Shown here one piece after another: positions 7,886 through 13,159 of a stretch of DNA of 25,281 nt (positions are counted from its first letter, which is position 1; each line of letters starts with the position of its first letter). The stretch is from positions 1 through 25,281 of IMG/VR virus record IMGVR_UViG_3300042861_000488. One strand, 5' to 3'. Made by a program: the position numbers and the translations under genes. The notes under the pieces are model-generated. The model saw only the letters and a list, made by a program, of their open reading frames with translations, was not told where the DNA came from and did not search any database. The stretch is from a virus.

Positions 7886-8504
7886 ACAAATTACATTCCG
7901 TGGGTATTTCCACGAAGCCAAGAATAAATCACAGGTATATTTACACCATACCGCAGGGAATGACAATGCACAATCTGTATATGGTTGGTGGGAATCGCAA
8001 GGTAAGAAAATTGCAACCTGTGTGGTGATTAATTCCAAGGGTGAAATAATACAAGGGTTTGGTTCACAATACTGGGGGTATCACCTTGGGTTAACCAATG
8101 ATGTATTCCGCAAGAATGGTTGCACATTTATTCCATTGGATAAATCCTCCATTGGTATTGAGATTTGTTGTTGGGGGCAGTTAACCAAGAAAGGCGATAA
8201 GTTCTATAATTACGTGGGTAAGGAAGTACCAGCCGATGAGGTATGCACATTAGATAAGCCATTTAAGGGGTATAAGTATTTCCATAACTATACCGATGCA
8301 CAGATTGAAGCCGTAGAGGCATTATTAAAGCATTGGGGGCAGAAATACGGCATAGACCTTACCTACCATCAAGATATTTGGGATGTTACGCCACGGGCTT
8401 TAAAAAACGTTAATGGAGTATATACCCATAATTCGGTACGTTACGATAAAATTGATGTATATCCGCACCCAAAATTGGTGGATATGCTGAAAAATCTTAA
8501 ATAA
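7875..8504 (+). CDS. N-acetylmuramoyl-L-alanine amidase (endolysin)
   Basis: 209-residue Amidase_2-type endolysin that would cleave the amide bond between MurNAc and L-alanine in peptidoglycan. Visible signature: VYLHHTAGND (residues 21-30, first Zn-ligand region), QYWGYHLG with H70, SSIGIEICCWG (91-101), and a C-terminal DVYPHPK (H198). No signal peptide or cell-wall-binding domain, as usual for endolysins of Gram-negative hosts that depend on a holin. Last gene of the lysis cassette; followed by a 90-nt gap containing the next promoter. Confidence 0.88.
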   Translation: MKTKQITFRGYFHEAKNKSQVYLHHTAGNDNAQSVYGWWESQGKKIATCVVINSKGEIIQGFGSQYWGYHLGLTNDVFRKNGCTFIPLDKSSIGIEICCWGQLTKKGDKFYNYVGKEVPADEVCTLDKPFKGYKYFHNYTDAQIEAVEALLKHWGQKYGIDLTYHQDIWDVTPRALKNVNGVYTHNSVRYDKIDVYPHPKLVDMLKNLK

Positions 8505-8510
8505 TTCATT

Positions 8511-8542
8511 CGTTTACTAAAGATTTTGATACGTTCACTAAA
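8511..8542 (+). repeat. Two direct repeats CGTTyACTAAA spaced 21 bp
   Basis: CGTTTACTAAA (8511-8521) and CGTTCACTAAA (8532-8542) differ at one base of 11 and start exactly 21 bp apart, two helical turns, just upstream of the promoter at 8561. This is what an activator or repressor site for a dimer on one DNA face looks like. Confidence 0.5.
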
Positions 8543-8560
8543 AAAAGTGTCCTATCTTTT

Positions 8561-8590
8561 TTGTTTTTACAAAATAAAATATGATATTTG
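8561..8590 (+). promoter_or_regulatory. Bacteroidota-type promoter of the accessory operon
   Basis: TTG (8561-8563), exactly 19 nt, then GATATTTG (8583-8590), 7 of 8 bases of TAnnTTTG. Transcription would start about 5-7 nt later, at or within a few bases of the ATG at 8595, so the first gene may be read from a leaderless or nearly leaderless mRNA. Confidence 0.75.
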
Positions 8591-8594
8591 AATC

Positions 8595-8834
8595 ATGGAA
8601 CACGGAATAAAAAACATCAGCGTAAGCAAAACAACAATGTATGGCAGATTTGAAATCATTGGTAATGTCAATGGTGAATGGATTAGTTTTATCACTACCA
8701 ATTCTACTATCTATGATAACAGAAGTGGTGATAATTGCGACACCGAAGAAGAAATGTTAGCACACGAAGAAGCAATGGAGTATTGTGCGGCATTGTTATT
8801 AGAAAAGTACAACACAATTAAAAACAGAATCTAA
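8595..8834 (+). CDS. Hypothetical small protein, first gene of accessory operon
   Basis: 79-residue acidic protein with no recognised domain. The N-terminal half looks beta-rich (MYGRFEIIGNVNGEWISF) and the C-terminal half forms one acidic helix (DTEEEMLAHEEAMEYC). The start lies only 4 nt after the -7 element. Position as the first gene of an operon behind a strong host-type promoter suggests early expression. Confidence 0.65.
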   Translation: MEHGIKNISVSKTTMYGRFEIIGNVNGEWISFITTNSTIYDNRSGDNCDTEEEMLAHEEAMEYCAALLLEKYNTIKNRI

Positions 8835-8835
8835 G

Positions 8836-9057
8836 ATGGAAACAACAATAAAAATATTATGCACAGAGCAGGAAGCTCATGCGTTGTTGGAATTAGTACC
8901 AACAGAACTATTTCTTAAAATGGTAAAGAACGATCCTGATTGGGGATTTGATGGTTCGGGTGAATTTTATGTAGTGTACATAAATAATGATTCTGGATTT
9001 TATTCCGATTCAATCCTATTTAGGTTGGGTATTGATTTGGCTAAAAAAGATTGCTAA
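8836..9057 (+). CDS. Hypothetical small acidic protein
   Basis: 73 residues, acidic, unknown. It begins METTIKILCTEQEAHALLELVP and contains a DPDWGFDGSGEFYVVY segment. No membrane helix. It follows the previous gene with a 1-nt gap in the same operon. Confidence 0.6.
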   Translation: METTIKILCTEQEAHALLELVPTELFLKMVKNDPDWGFDGSGEFYVVYINNDSGFYSDSILFRLGIDLAKKDC

Positions 9058-9074
9058 TAAGTAAAATATTGATT

Positions 9075-9293
9075 ATGTTGCCAATAGAATTTTTAATACT
9101 ATATCCTATGAGCATCCCAGTAGCATTTTTATTGCACAAGTTGTGGGCGAAGTTGACAAGAAAAAGAGTGGTAGATATGCCCGAGGCTAAACCATATCAA
9201 TTTGAATATGATAAGCCCATTAAGAGTTTTAATCAAGTTACAAAACATTGGAAACAAGAAACAAAACGCATGTACAGAGGAGGGCAATTATGA
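9075..9293 (+). CDS. Small membrane-anchored protein ending MYRGGQL
   Basis: 72 residues from ATG 9075; a TTG at 9051 would overlap the preceding stop. One N-terminal hydrophobic segment (FLILYPMSIPVAFLLHKLW) is followed by a basic cytoplasmic tail. The last seven residues, MYRGGQL, are identical to the C-terminus of the next gene. The DNA coding for them (AGAGGAGGGCAATTATGA) also provides the Shine-Dalgarno site for the following ATG, so the conserved end is partly a translation signal. Confidence 0.55.
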   Translation: MLPIEFLILYPMSIPVAFLLHKLWAKLTRKRVVDMPEAKPYQFEYDKPIKSFNQVTKHWKQETKRMYRGGQL

Positions 9294-9919
9294 CAAACGA
9301 AACAAAACAAATAAATAATTATTGGGTAATTGGCTCAAATAAATGGAATGCGTCCATTTACACACAAGAGCAAGCCGAGAAGTATTCAAAAACTTTAATT
9401 AATTGCCAAAACTGTATCAATTGCCGTTCTTGCAGTTCTTGTCGTTCTTGTCGTTCTTGCAGTGATTGCCATTGTTGCAGTGATTGCAGTGATTGCCGTT
9501 CTTGCAGTTCTTGTCGTTCTTGCAGTGATTGCCATTGTTGCAGTGATTGCAGTGATTGCCGTTCTTGCAGTTATTGCCGTTGTTGCAGTGATTGCAGTGA
9601 TTGCAGTGATTGCAGTGATTGCAGTTCTTGCAGTTATTGCAGTTCTTGCAGTTATTGCCGTTCTTGTCGTTCTTGCAGTGATTGCAGTGATTTTAAAACA
9701 AATCCACAACGCATCACATCCTCATTTTTAGGTAGCAGAAATTCACAAACAACTTATTATTGGGATGATAAACGCGAACAAATTATCTGCGGTTGTTTTA
9801 AAGGCACTTTAGAAGAATTTGAGGAACAAGTCAAAATAACTCACGGAGATAATGACTTTTCAAAAGGATATTTTAAATGGATTGAATTAGTTAAAATGTA
9901 CAGAGGGGGGCAGTTATGA
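9290..9919 (+). CDS. Cysteine-triplet repeat protein
   Basis: 209 residues from the ATG at 9290, chosen because it has a strong SD (AGAGGAGGGC) and an ATGA overlap. Residues 1-38 are an N-terminal cap (NNYWVIGSNKWNASIYT). Residues 39-134 are 32 perfect Cys-X-X triplets, mostly CSD, CRS, CSS, CSY and CHC. The rest is a compact domain with YYWDDKREQIICGCFKGTLEEF and a THGDNDFSKGYFKW motif. I know this C-terminal domain type from Bacteroidota phage proteins that carry other regular repeats in front of it (Gly-Asn-Ala beta-helix repeats). The repeat could form a triplet helix with stacked cysteines, bind metal, or form disulfides. No function is known. Confidence 0.7.
   Translation: MTNETKQINNYWVIGSNKWNASIYTQEQAEKYSKTLINCQNCINCRSCSSCRSCRSCSDCHCCSDCSDCRSCSSCRSCSDCHCCSDCSDCRSCSYCRCCSDCSDCSDCSDCSSCSYCSSCSYCRSCRSCSDCSDFKTNPQRITSSFLGSRNSQTTYYWDDKREQIICGCFKGTLEEFEEQVKITHGDNDFSKGYFKWIELVKMYRGGQL
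9404..9691 (+). repeat. 9-bp tandem repeat, 32 units (Cys-X-X codons)
   Basis: 288 bp of 9-bp units, typically TTGCAGTGA or TTGCCGTTC/TTGTCGTTC. A higher-order period of 63 bp (seven units: CRS CSD CHC CSD CSD CRS CSS/CSY) occurs twice in succession, which shows growth by segmental duplication. Because the unit is a multiple of three, copy changes keep the frame. Confidence 0.9.
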
Positions 9920-10185
9920 GCAACAATAAACAACAAACGGCAGTACAAGATTTTTGGGATAAAATAGCATTAAAATTATCTTATGAACAAATCGATGAAT
10001 TTGTACCTTTATTTTATCAAGCCAAAGAAATGGAAAAGGAGGAGCAAAGGGAAGATATGATAGGCTTACTAGAATGGATGAACGAGATAGCGAAGACCGA
10101 CCCAATGCAATTAGAAACAGACAAAGACGATATTGTAGATATGTACTACAACGAAACATACGGAGGTAACAATGATAAAGTTTGA
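9916..10185 (+). CDS. Small helical phage accessory protein (YNETYGGN family)
   Basis: 89 residues, helical, acidic. It starts MSNNKQQTAVQDFWDKIA, has a QAKEMEKEEQREDM helix and ends near YYNETYGGNN. The same framework (start MSNNK, EQAKxMxKEE, end YNETFGGNK) occurs again at 15383-15616, so the two are paralogues of a family common in Bacteroidota phages; function unknown. The codons for YGGN are GGAGGT-containing and serve as the ribosome binding site of the next gene. Confidence 0.7.
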   Translation: MSNNKQQTAVQDFWDKIALKLSYEQIDEFVPLFYQAKEMEKEEQREDMIGLLEWMNEIAKTDPMQLETDKDDIVDMYYNETYGGNNDKV

Positions 10186-10363
10186 ACGAAAACACGGGTT
10201 ATTCTGGAAAGTTGAGTATCTTGAAAACGTGCGAGAGTATGCCTATGTGATAAGCGATGGAGGTTATTCCGATAAATACCTAATTATTGATTGGTCATTA
10301 TTCGGTGCAATTGACAATTTCAAACTTAAATTAAAACAGAAATATGCTATTAAATCTAAATAA
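10172..10363 (+). CDS. Hypothetical small basic protein
   Basis: 63 residues, unknown. Aromatic-rich N-terminal half (ERKHGLFWKVEYLENVREYAY) and a Lys-rich end. Start supported by GGAGGT 6 nt upstream, inside the preceding coding sequence; 14-nt overlap with that gene. Confidence 0.6.
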   Translation: MIKFERKHGLFWKVEYLENVREYAYVISDGGYSDKYLIIDWSLFGAIDNFKLKLKQKYAIKSK

Positions 10364-10367
10364 AGCA

Positions 10368-10550
10368 ATGGAGATGCGTAGAGGTACGCCAGTTATCTAC
10401 ACCAAGTTTGATTCGTTGGAATCGGAGGAAATGAAATGGGTGGAACTACAATTCCATTCATCTGGACAAGTACGATGCATTGTGGAAGATGAGGACGGCA
10501 ATCTATGGTGGGGATACATGGCACAGATTCACACTTTTGATGAATATTAA
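10368..10550 (+). CDS. Conserved small protein MEMRRGTPVIYTKF
   Basis: 60 residues from ATG 10368, 5 nt after the preceding stop; ATG 10344 would add eight residues and overlap. The body (PVIYTKFDSLESEEMKWVEL, then GQVRCIVEDEDGNLWWGYM) looks like a small beta-sheet domain. I have the impression of similar proteins in other Bacteroidota phages, but no function is known. Last gene of the operon before the tRNA promoter. Confidence 0.6.
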   Translation: MEMRRGTPVIYTKFDSLESEEMKWVELQFHSSGQVRCIVEDEDGNLWWGYMAQIHTFDEY

Positions 10551-10574
10551 TTTTTATATTTAGAAAATAAAAAG

Positions 10575-10582
10575 TATATTTG
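10575..10582 (+). promoter_or_regulatory. -7 element TATATTTG before the tRNA-like gene
   Basis: Exact match to TAnnTTTG, 11 nt before the tRNA 5' end at 10594, in an AT-rich gap directly after an operon. The upstream -33 region has T-runs but no clean TTG at 19 nt. Confidence 0.65.
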
Positions 10583-10593
10583 CAACAGAAAAT

Positions 10594-10702
10594 AGTCAGG
10601 TGGCGGAATGGTAGACGCAGACGAGTTTAGAAACTACACTAGGTTAACAGTGAAAATAGACTTTAACATAGTTTCATACAGGTTCGAATCCTGTCCTGAC
10701 TA
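10594..10702 (+). tRNA. Oversized tRNA-Leu-like gene, anticodon uncertain
   Basis: AGTCAGG (10594-10600) pairs perfectly with CCTGACT (10695-10701). A D-arm GCG-GAATGGTAGA-CGC (10603-10618) of the leucine type and a perfect T-arm ACAGG-TTCGAAT-CCTGT are present, with discriminator A at 10702 and no encoded CCA. The part between D-arm and T-arm is 59 nt, about 25-28 nt longer than in a normal class II tRNA. No standard 5-bp anticodon stem with a 7-nt loop is found. Instead GAAACTA (10630-10636) pairs with TAGTTTC (10669-10675), enclosing CACT-AGGTTAAC-AGTG (10637-10652). TAA in GGTTAAC and TAG in TTTAGAA are candidate leucine anticodons. It could be a tRNA with an insertion, a tRNA-like RNA or a decaying gene. 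Confidence 0.7.
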
Positions 10703-10717
10703 CAAAAATAAAATTAT

Positions 10718-10936
10718 ATGATTGACACGGATTCAGCATTGCGGGAGATATTCACCTACTATACCAATACCCAATTGGTAACGATGATGGGTGAGAATTA
10801 TTATACCATTGCAACATGGCGATTCAAGTATAAGAAGAATGAGTTATCAATTGAAAAGAAAATAGAGATCCTTACCAAGCTTAATTACAGGGTATGGACA
10901 AATTTAACCTGGCAAAAACCAATTAATTCAAAATAA
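10718..10936 (+). CDS. Small helix-turn-helix-like DNA-binding candidate
   Basis: 72 residues. The middle (TNTQLVTMMGENYYTIATWRF then KKNELSIEKKIEILTKLNYR) has the spacing of a helix-turn-helix: short helix, glycine turn, recognition helix with YTIATWRFKYKK, then a further helix. It may be a small regulator of the replication block just downstream. No second domain. The call is by pattern only. Confidence 0.5.
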   Translation: MIDTDSALREIFTYYTNTQLVTMMGENYYTIATWRFKYKKNELSIEKKIEILTKLNYRVWTNLTWQKPINSK

Positions 10937-10938
10937 AA

Positions 10939-11412
10939 ATGGAAACAATTAAATCAGCAAAAGTTACCCAAGTAAGTGGTAACGGAGTATGGGAATCACA
11001 ACAGTACGGCAAATTCTACAAATTTGAAGTAATGTTTGAGAATGGTGATTCTGGGCAGTACATGAGTAAGGAAGAAAACCAAACCAAATTTAAGGTGGGT
11101 ATGGATGCAGATTACACCATTACGTCCAAAGATGTTAATGGCAAATTGTATTACACCATTAAAGCAGCACAGGCACAAAAGCAAGGTGGATGGAGTAAAG
11201 CCGCACCCGATCCCGAAAAAGAGGCACGTATTGCCCGTATGAGCGTATTGAAAGTTGCAACCGATATTTACTTGGACAATGAAACAATGCAAATATGGGA
11301 TATCATTCCATTGGCACAATCATTTGAGCATTGGGTAATGACTGGGGAAAATAAGTTAACCGAAGCAACCAACCAAGGCACAACCCAAGGCAACATCGGG
11401 AATAGTAGATAA
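10939..11412 (+). CDS. Single-stranded DNA-binding protein-like, acidic tail out of frame
   Basis: 157 residues in the open frame. Residues 1-78 look like a small OB-fold (VTQVSGNGVWESQQYGKFYK to GKLYYTIKAAQ) of a family I associate with Bacteroidota phage ssDNA-binding proteins. Residues 90-140 are helical. Its reading frame ends NIGNSR. The +1 frame, open from 11360 to 11467, encodes DNFREEAIKQMENDDDSPF, which matches the acidic SSB C-terminal tip (compare DDDIPF of E. coli SSB). The intact protein would be about 175 residues. Either the genome has a one-base change between 11360 and 11409 or a +1 frameshift is used. The protein would coat ssDNA and recruit partners through its tip during replication. 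Confidence 0.65.
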   Translation: METIKSAKVTQVSGNGVWESQQYGKFYKFEVMFENGDSGQYMSKEENQTKFKVGMDADYTITSKDVNGKLYYTIKAAQAQKQGGWSKAAPDPEKEARIARMSVLKVATDIYLDNETMQIWDIIPLAQSFEHWVMTGENKLTEATNQGTTQGNIGNSR

Positions 11413-11467
11413 TTTCCGTGAGGAAGCAATTAAGCAAATGGAAAACGATGACGATTCCCCATTCTAA
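11360..11467 (+). other. SSB acidic C-terminal tail encoded in +1 frame
   Basis: From just after the TAA at 11357-11359, this frame is open to TAA at 11465-11467 and encodes a Pro/Lys/Gln/Thr linker and then NFREEAIKQMENDDDSPF. No start codon with a ribosome site makes it a separate gene. It occupies the 57-nt gap before the next ATG (11470). Confidence 0.6.
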
Positions 11468-11469
11468 TT

Positions 11470-11874
11470 ATGAATAGTATTATTGAACAATTAGACAAGG
11501 CTGTGTACAATGCCGTGAGTGGTAATACCAGTGCCTTTGATTTATACATTAATTTCATTGAGATTCAAGATTCGTTGGAAGAACATATTGCCACTCTAAA
11601 AAGCCATGCAATGGATGAGGCAATGCGATACAACGGTCAAGTTCACATGGGATACGAAGTTAAAGTTGCTGCCGTAGGCGGGAGATACAATTACGATCAT
11701 ATCCCCGAGGTTGTTGAATTAAAGCGTCAATTAAAGAACTTGGAGGCATTGCATCAAACTGCATTTAAGCACCTTGAAAAAGGGGTAAGCATGGTGGATG
11801 AGGATGGTGTACAAGTTGAACCCGCAACGTATAAGCCCAACGGATTAAGTATAATTTTAAAACAAGCCTATTAA
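11470..11874 (+). CDS. Conserved hypothetical replication-block protein
   Basis: 134 residues, largely helical, likely coiled-coil in the middle (LKRQLKNLEALHQTAFKHLE). A central VGGRYNYDHIPEVVELK segment and a C-terminal VEPATYKPNGLSIIL are patterns I recall from Bacteroidota phage proteins next to SSB and recombination genes, with no settled function. It starts 2 nt after the shifted SSB tail stop. Confidence 0.6.
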   Translation: MNSIIEQLDKAVYNAVSGNTSAFDLYINFIEIQDSLEEHIATLKSHAMDEAMRYNGQVHMGYEVKVAAVGGRYNYDHIPEVVELKRQLKNLEALHQTAFKHLEKGVSMVDEDGVQVEPATYKPNGLSIILKQAY

Positions 11875-11875
11875 T

Positions 11876-12280
11876 ATGAATCAAATAGTAAAAATGAGAG
11901 AGTTAATGGAATTTTATAAAGATGAAAATCCATTAGTTACATTACGTTCTTGCGTAGCAAAATGCAACAACGAAATCAACAACTGTGCAAGTAAAATCAA
12001 CACACAAGATTTTAATGAATTGGAATTGACTTTATGGGTATCATTGTACGATTATTTTGCAGACAAGACAACCAACTTTAACAAGTATTTAGACCAATTC
12101 CGAGTGTGGCAAAACTACGATGAGAATATTCGTTATTGTTACATTAAGGATTTTGCACACAATTACAATTTGCAGATTATCAGTAATTCATGCGAATTGC
12201 ATATGCGGTTTGATACTGAGGTTTACACCTTGGATGATGCAGTAAAACACTATAAAGCGGATTCAAGATACAAGGAATAA
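11876..12280 (+). CDS. Hypothetical cysteine-containing protein
   Basis: 134 residues with no recognised domain. It carries cysteines at the N-terminal third (SCVAKCNNEINNC) and two later, but no clear zinc-finger spacing. Predicted mixed helix and strand. It starts within 1-2 nt of the previous stop and is followed by a 9-bp hairpin, so it ends this operon. Confidence 0.55.
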   Translation: MNQIVKMRELMEFYKDENPLVTLRSCVAKCNNEINNCASKINTQDFNELELTLWVSLYDYFADKTTNFNKYLDQFRVWQNYDENIRYCYIKDFAHNYNLQIISNSCELHMRFDTEVYTLDDAVKHYKADSRYKE

Positions 12281-12282
12281 AA

Positions 12283-12308
12283 AATGGGTGGCGTAATAAC
12301 CACCCATT
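12283..12308 (+). terminator. 9-bp hairpin ending the operon
   Basis: AATGGGTGG (12283-12291) pairs perfectly with CCACCCATT (12300-12308) around an 8-nt loop. There is an A-run before it but no T-run after it, so on the + strand it is an incomplete intrinsic terminator. Read from the - strand it would have a T-run. Confidence 0.5.
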
Positions 12309-12336
12309 ACTAAACATGGAAACCAATAATTATACT

Positions 12337-12366
12337 TTGCAAATATAAGAATTATTTGTATATTCG
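12337..12366 (+). promoter_or_regulatory. Promoter of small RNA copy 1
   Basis: TTG (12337-12339), exactly 19 nt, then TATATTCG (12359-12366), 7 of 8 bases of TAnnTTTG. Predicted start about 12370, immediately before hairpin 1 of the RNA. Confidence 0.65.
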
Positions 12367-12369
12367 TGT

Positions 12370-12465
12370 TGTTAACTGGATTGTAAGAGAATCCGATAGT
12401 TAAAAAGATTATTGCCCGTTGGGTTTACGTGTGCTCTTACCACCGTGAATCTGATGGGCTTTTTT
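12370..12465 (+). ncRNA. Structured small RNA copy 1 with kissing-loop hairpins
   Basis: About 96 nt from predicted start to T-run. Hairpin 1: TTAACT (12372-12377) plus GGATT (12378-12382), loop GTAAGAG (12383-12389), AATCC (12390-12394), a 3-nt bulge GAT, then AGTTAA (12398-12403). Hairpin 2: 16 consecutive pairs between 12414-12429 and 12444-12459 (several G-U), a further GTG/CAC, loop CTCTTAC (12434-12440), then six T's (12460-12465). The two loops are exact reverse complements over all 7 nt, so they can kiss. It lies 13 nt before the replication initiator ATG. It resembles the RNA at 21520-21611 in layout and in conserved boxes (GTTAA..GATT..TTGCCCGTT). Confidence 0.8.
12414..12465 (+). 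terminator. Terminator hairpin (hairpin 2) of small RNA copy 1
   Basis: 16-bp stem with a short upper stem and a TTTTTT tail. It stands between the promoter at 12337 and the initiator gene, so transcription of that gene from this promoter requires read-through. Confidence 0.85.
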
Positions 12466-12478
12466 ATTTAACAAAAAA

Positions 12479-13159
12479 ATGCAAAACACGGGACAAATTA
12501 TCAGGAGTAAAAAAACTGCAAAAGATCGGTACACGCCAATTAGTAATGATATATTACAAAGCAACGAATTAACACCAGAGGAAAAGGCAATTTTAATTTA
12601 CTTATTATCATTACCAAGTGATTGGGTAATATTAAAAAAGCAATTAATTGAATGGGCAAATTTCGGTAGAGATAGATTTAATAAGGCTTGGAAATCCTTG
12701 CATGAAAAAGGATATTTATTATCTATTCGTATATTCAATCAAACCACTGGACAATTTGTTGGATGGAATCATATTGTTTATGAAATACCAGTTTTAGAAG
12801 ATAACCGAGATACTGAAAATCCGAAAGTCGGTGAAACCGAAAGTCGGGAAATCCGACAGTCGGAAAATCAGTACATATATAAAGTAATAAATGAACAAAG
12901 TAATAATAGTACAAAAGAAATAGAGAGTGTACGTACACGCACACACACACAATTTGTTCCTCCGACTTTGGAAGAAATACGGTTGCAGTTCCGCGAGTTG
13001 GATGCAGAGCGATTTTTCAACTATTATGAATCCAATGGATGGATGGTTGGTAAAAACAAAATGAAGAATTGGAAAGCAGCGGCGGCGAATTGGATAAATA
13101 AAGATAAAGCCAATAATAATTTTGTAAGTAGAAATATAGCAACTTTGAACGATGATTGA
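12479..13159 (+). CDS. Replication initiator / helicase-loader-like protein
   Basis: 226 residues. Residues about 1-110 look like a winged-helix DNA-binding domain (LTPEEKAILIYLLSLPSDWV, KKQLIEWANFGRDRFNKAW, EKGYLLSIRIF). Residues about 110-160 form a charged linker. The C-terminal 60 residues (FVPPTLEEIRLQFRELDAER, then KMKNWKAAAANWINK) resemble the C-terminal module of phage replication and DnaD-like proteins. It overlaps the DnaB-type helicase gene by 8 nt, the classical initiator-helicase pairing. The linker-coding DNA contains four 16-bp iterons, as lambda O carries its origin. Expression is probably governed by the small RNA unit directly upstream. Confidence 0.75.
   Translation: MQNTGQIIRSKKTAKDRYTPISNDILQSNELTPEEKAILIYLLSLPSDWVILKKQLIEWANFGRDRFNKAWKSLHEKGYLLSIRIFNQTTGQFVGWNHIVYEIPVLEDNRDTENPKVGETESREIRQSENQYIYKVINEQSNNSTKEIESVRTRTHTQFVPPTLEEIRLQFRELDAERFFNYYESNGWMVGKNKMKNWKAAAANWINKDKANNNFVSRNIATLNDD
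12805..12868 (+). repeat. Four 16-bp iterons inside the initiator gene
   Basis: Units start at 12805, 12821, 12837 and 12853: CCGAGATACTGAAAAT, CCGAAAGTCGGTGAAA, CCGAAAGTCGGGAAAT and CCGACAGTCGGAAAAT. The last three share CCGAmAGTCGG, itself a near-palindrome (CCGAC/GTCGG). A 16-bp period is not a multiple of three, so the repeat is conserved as DNA, not as protein. Confidence 0.85.
12805..12925. other. Candidate phage replication origin
   Basis: Iterons (12805-12868) are followed by a strongly AT-rich stretch (about 12871-12925, with ATATATAAAGTAATAAATG), the order of binding sites then unwinding element seen in lambda-type origins within the O gene. The host gene encodes a winged-helix initiator-like protein next to a helicase. 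Confidence 0.6.

Noticed and set aside
9404-9691. CRISPR array
   Set aside because: The units are 9 bp, contiguous and coding, with no spacers. The iterons at 12805 are likewise too short and without spacers.
9395-9731. Long ORFs on both strands in alternate frames across the cysteine repeat (Thr/Ala/Ile-rich antisense, Val/Ile/Ala-rich sense)
   Set aside because: They are by-products of the 9-bp repeat, which stays open in several frames. The Cys frame has the good ribosome site, non-repeat flanks and a conserved C-terminal domain.
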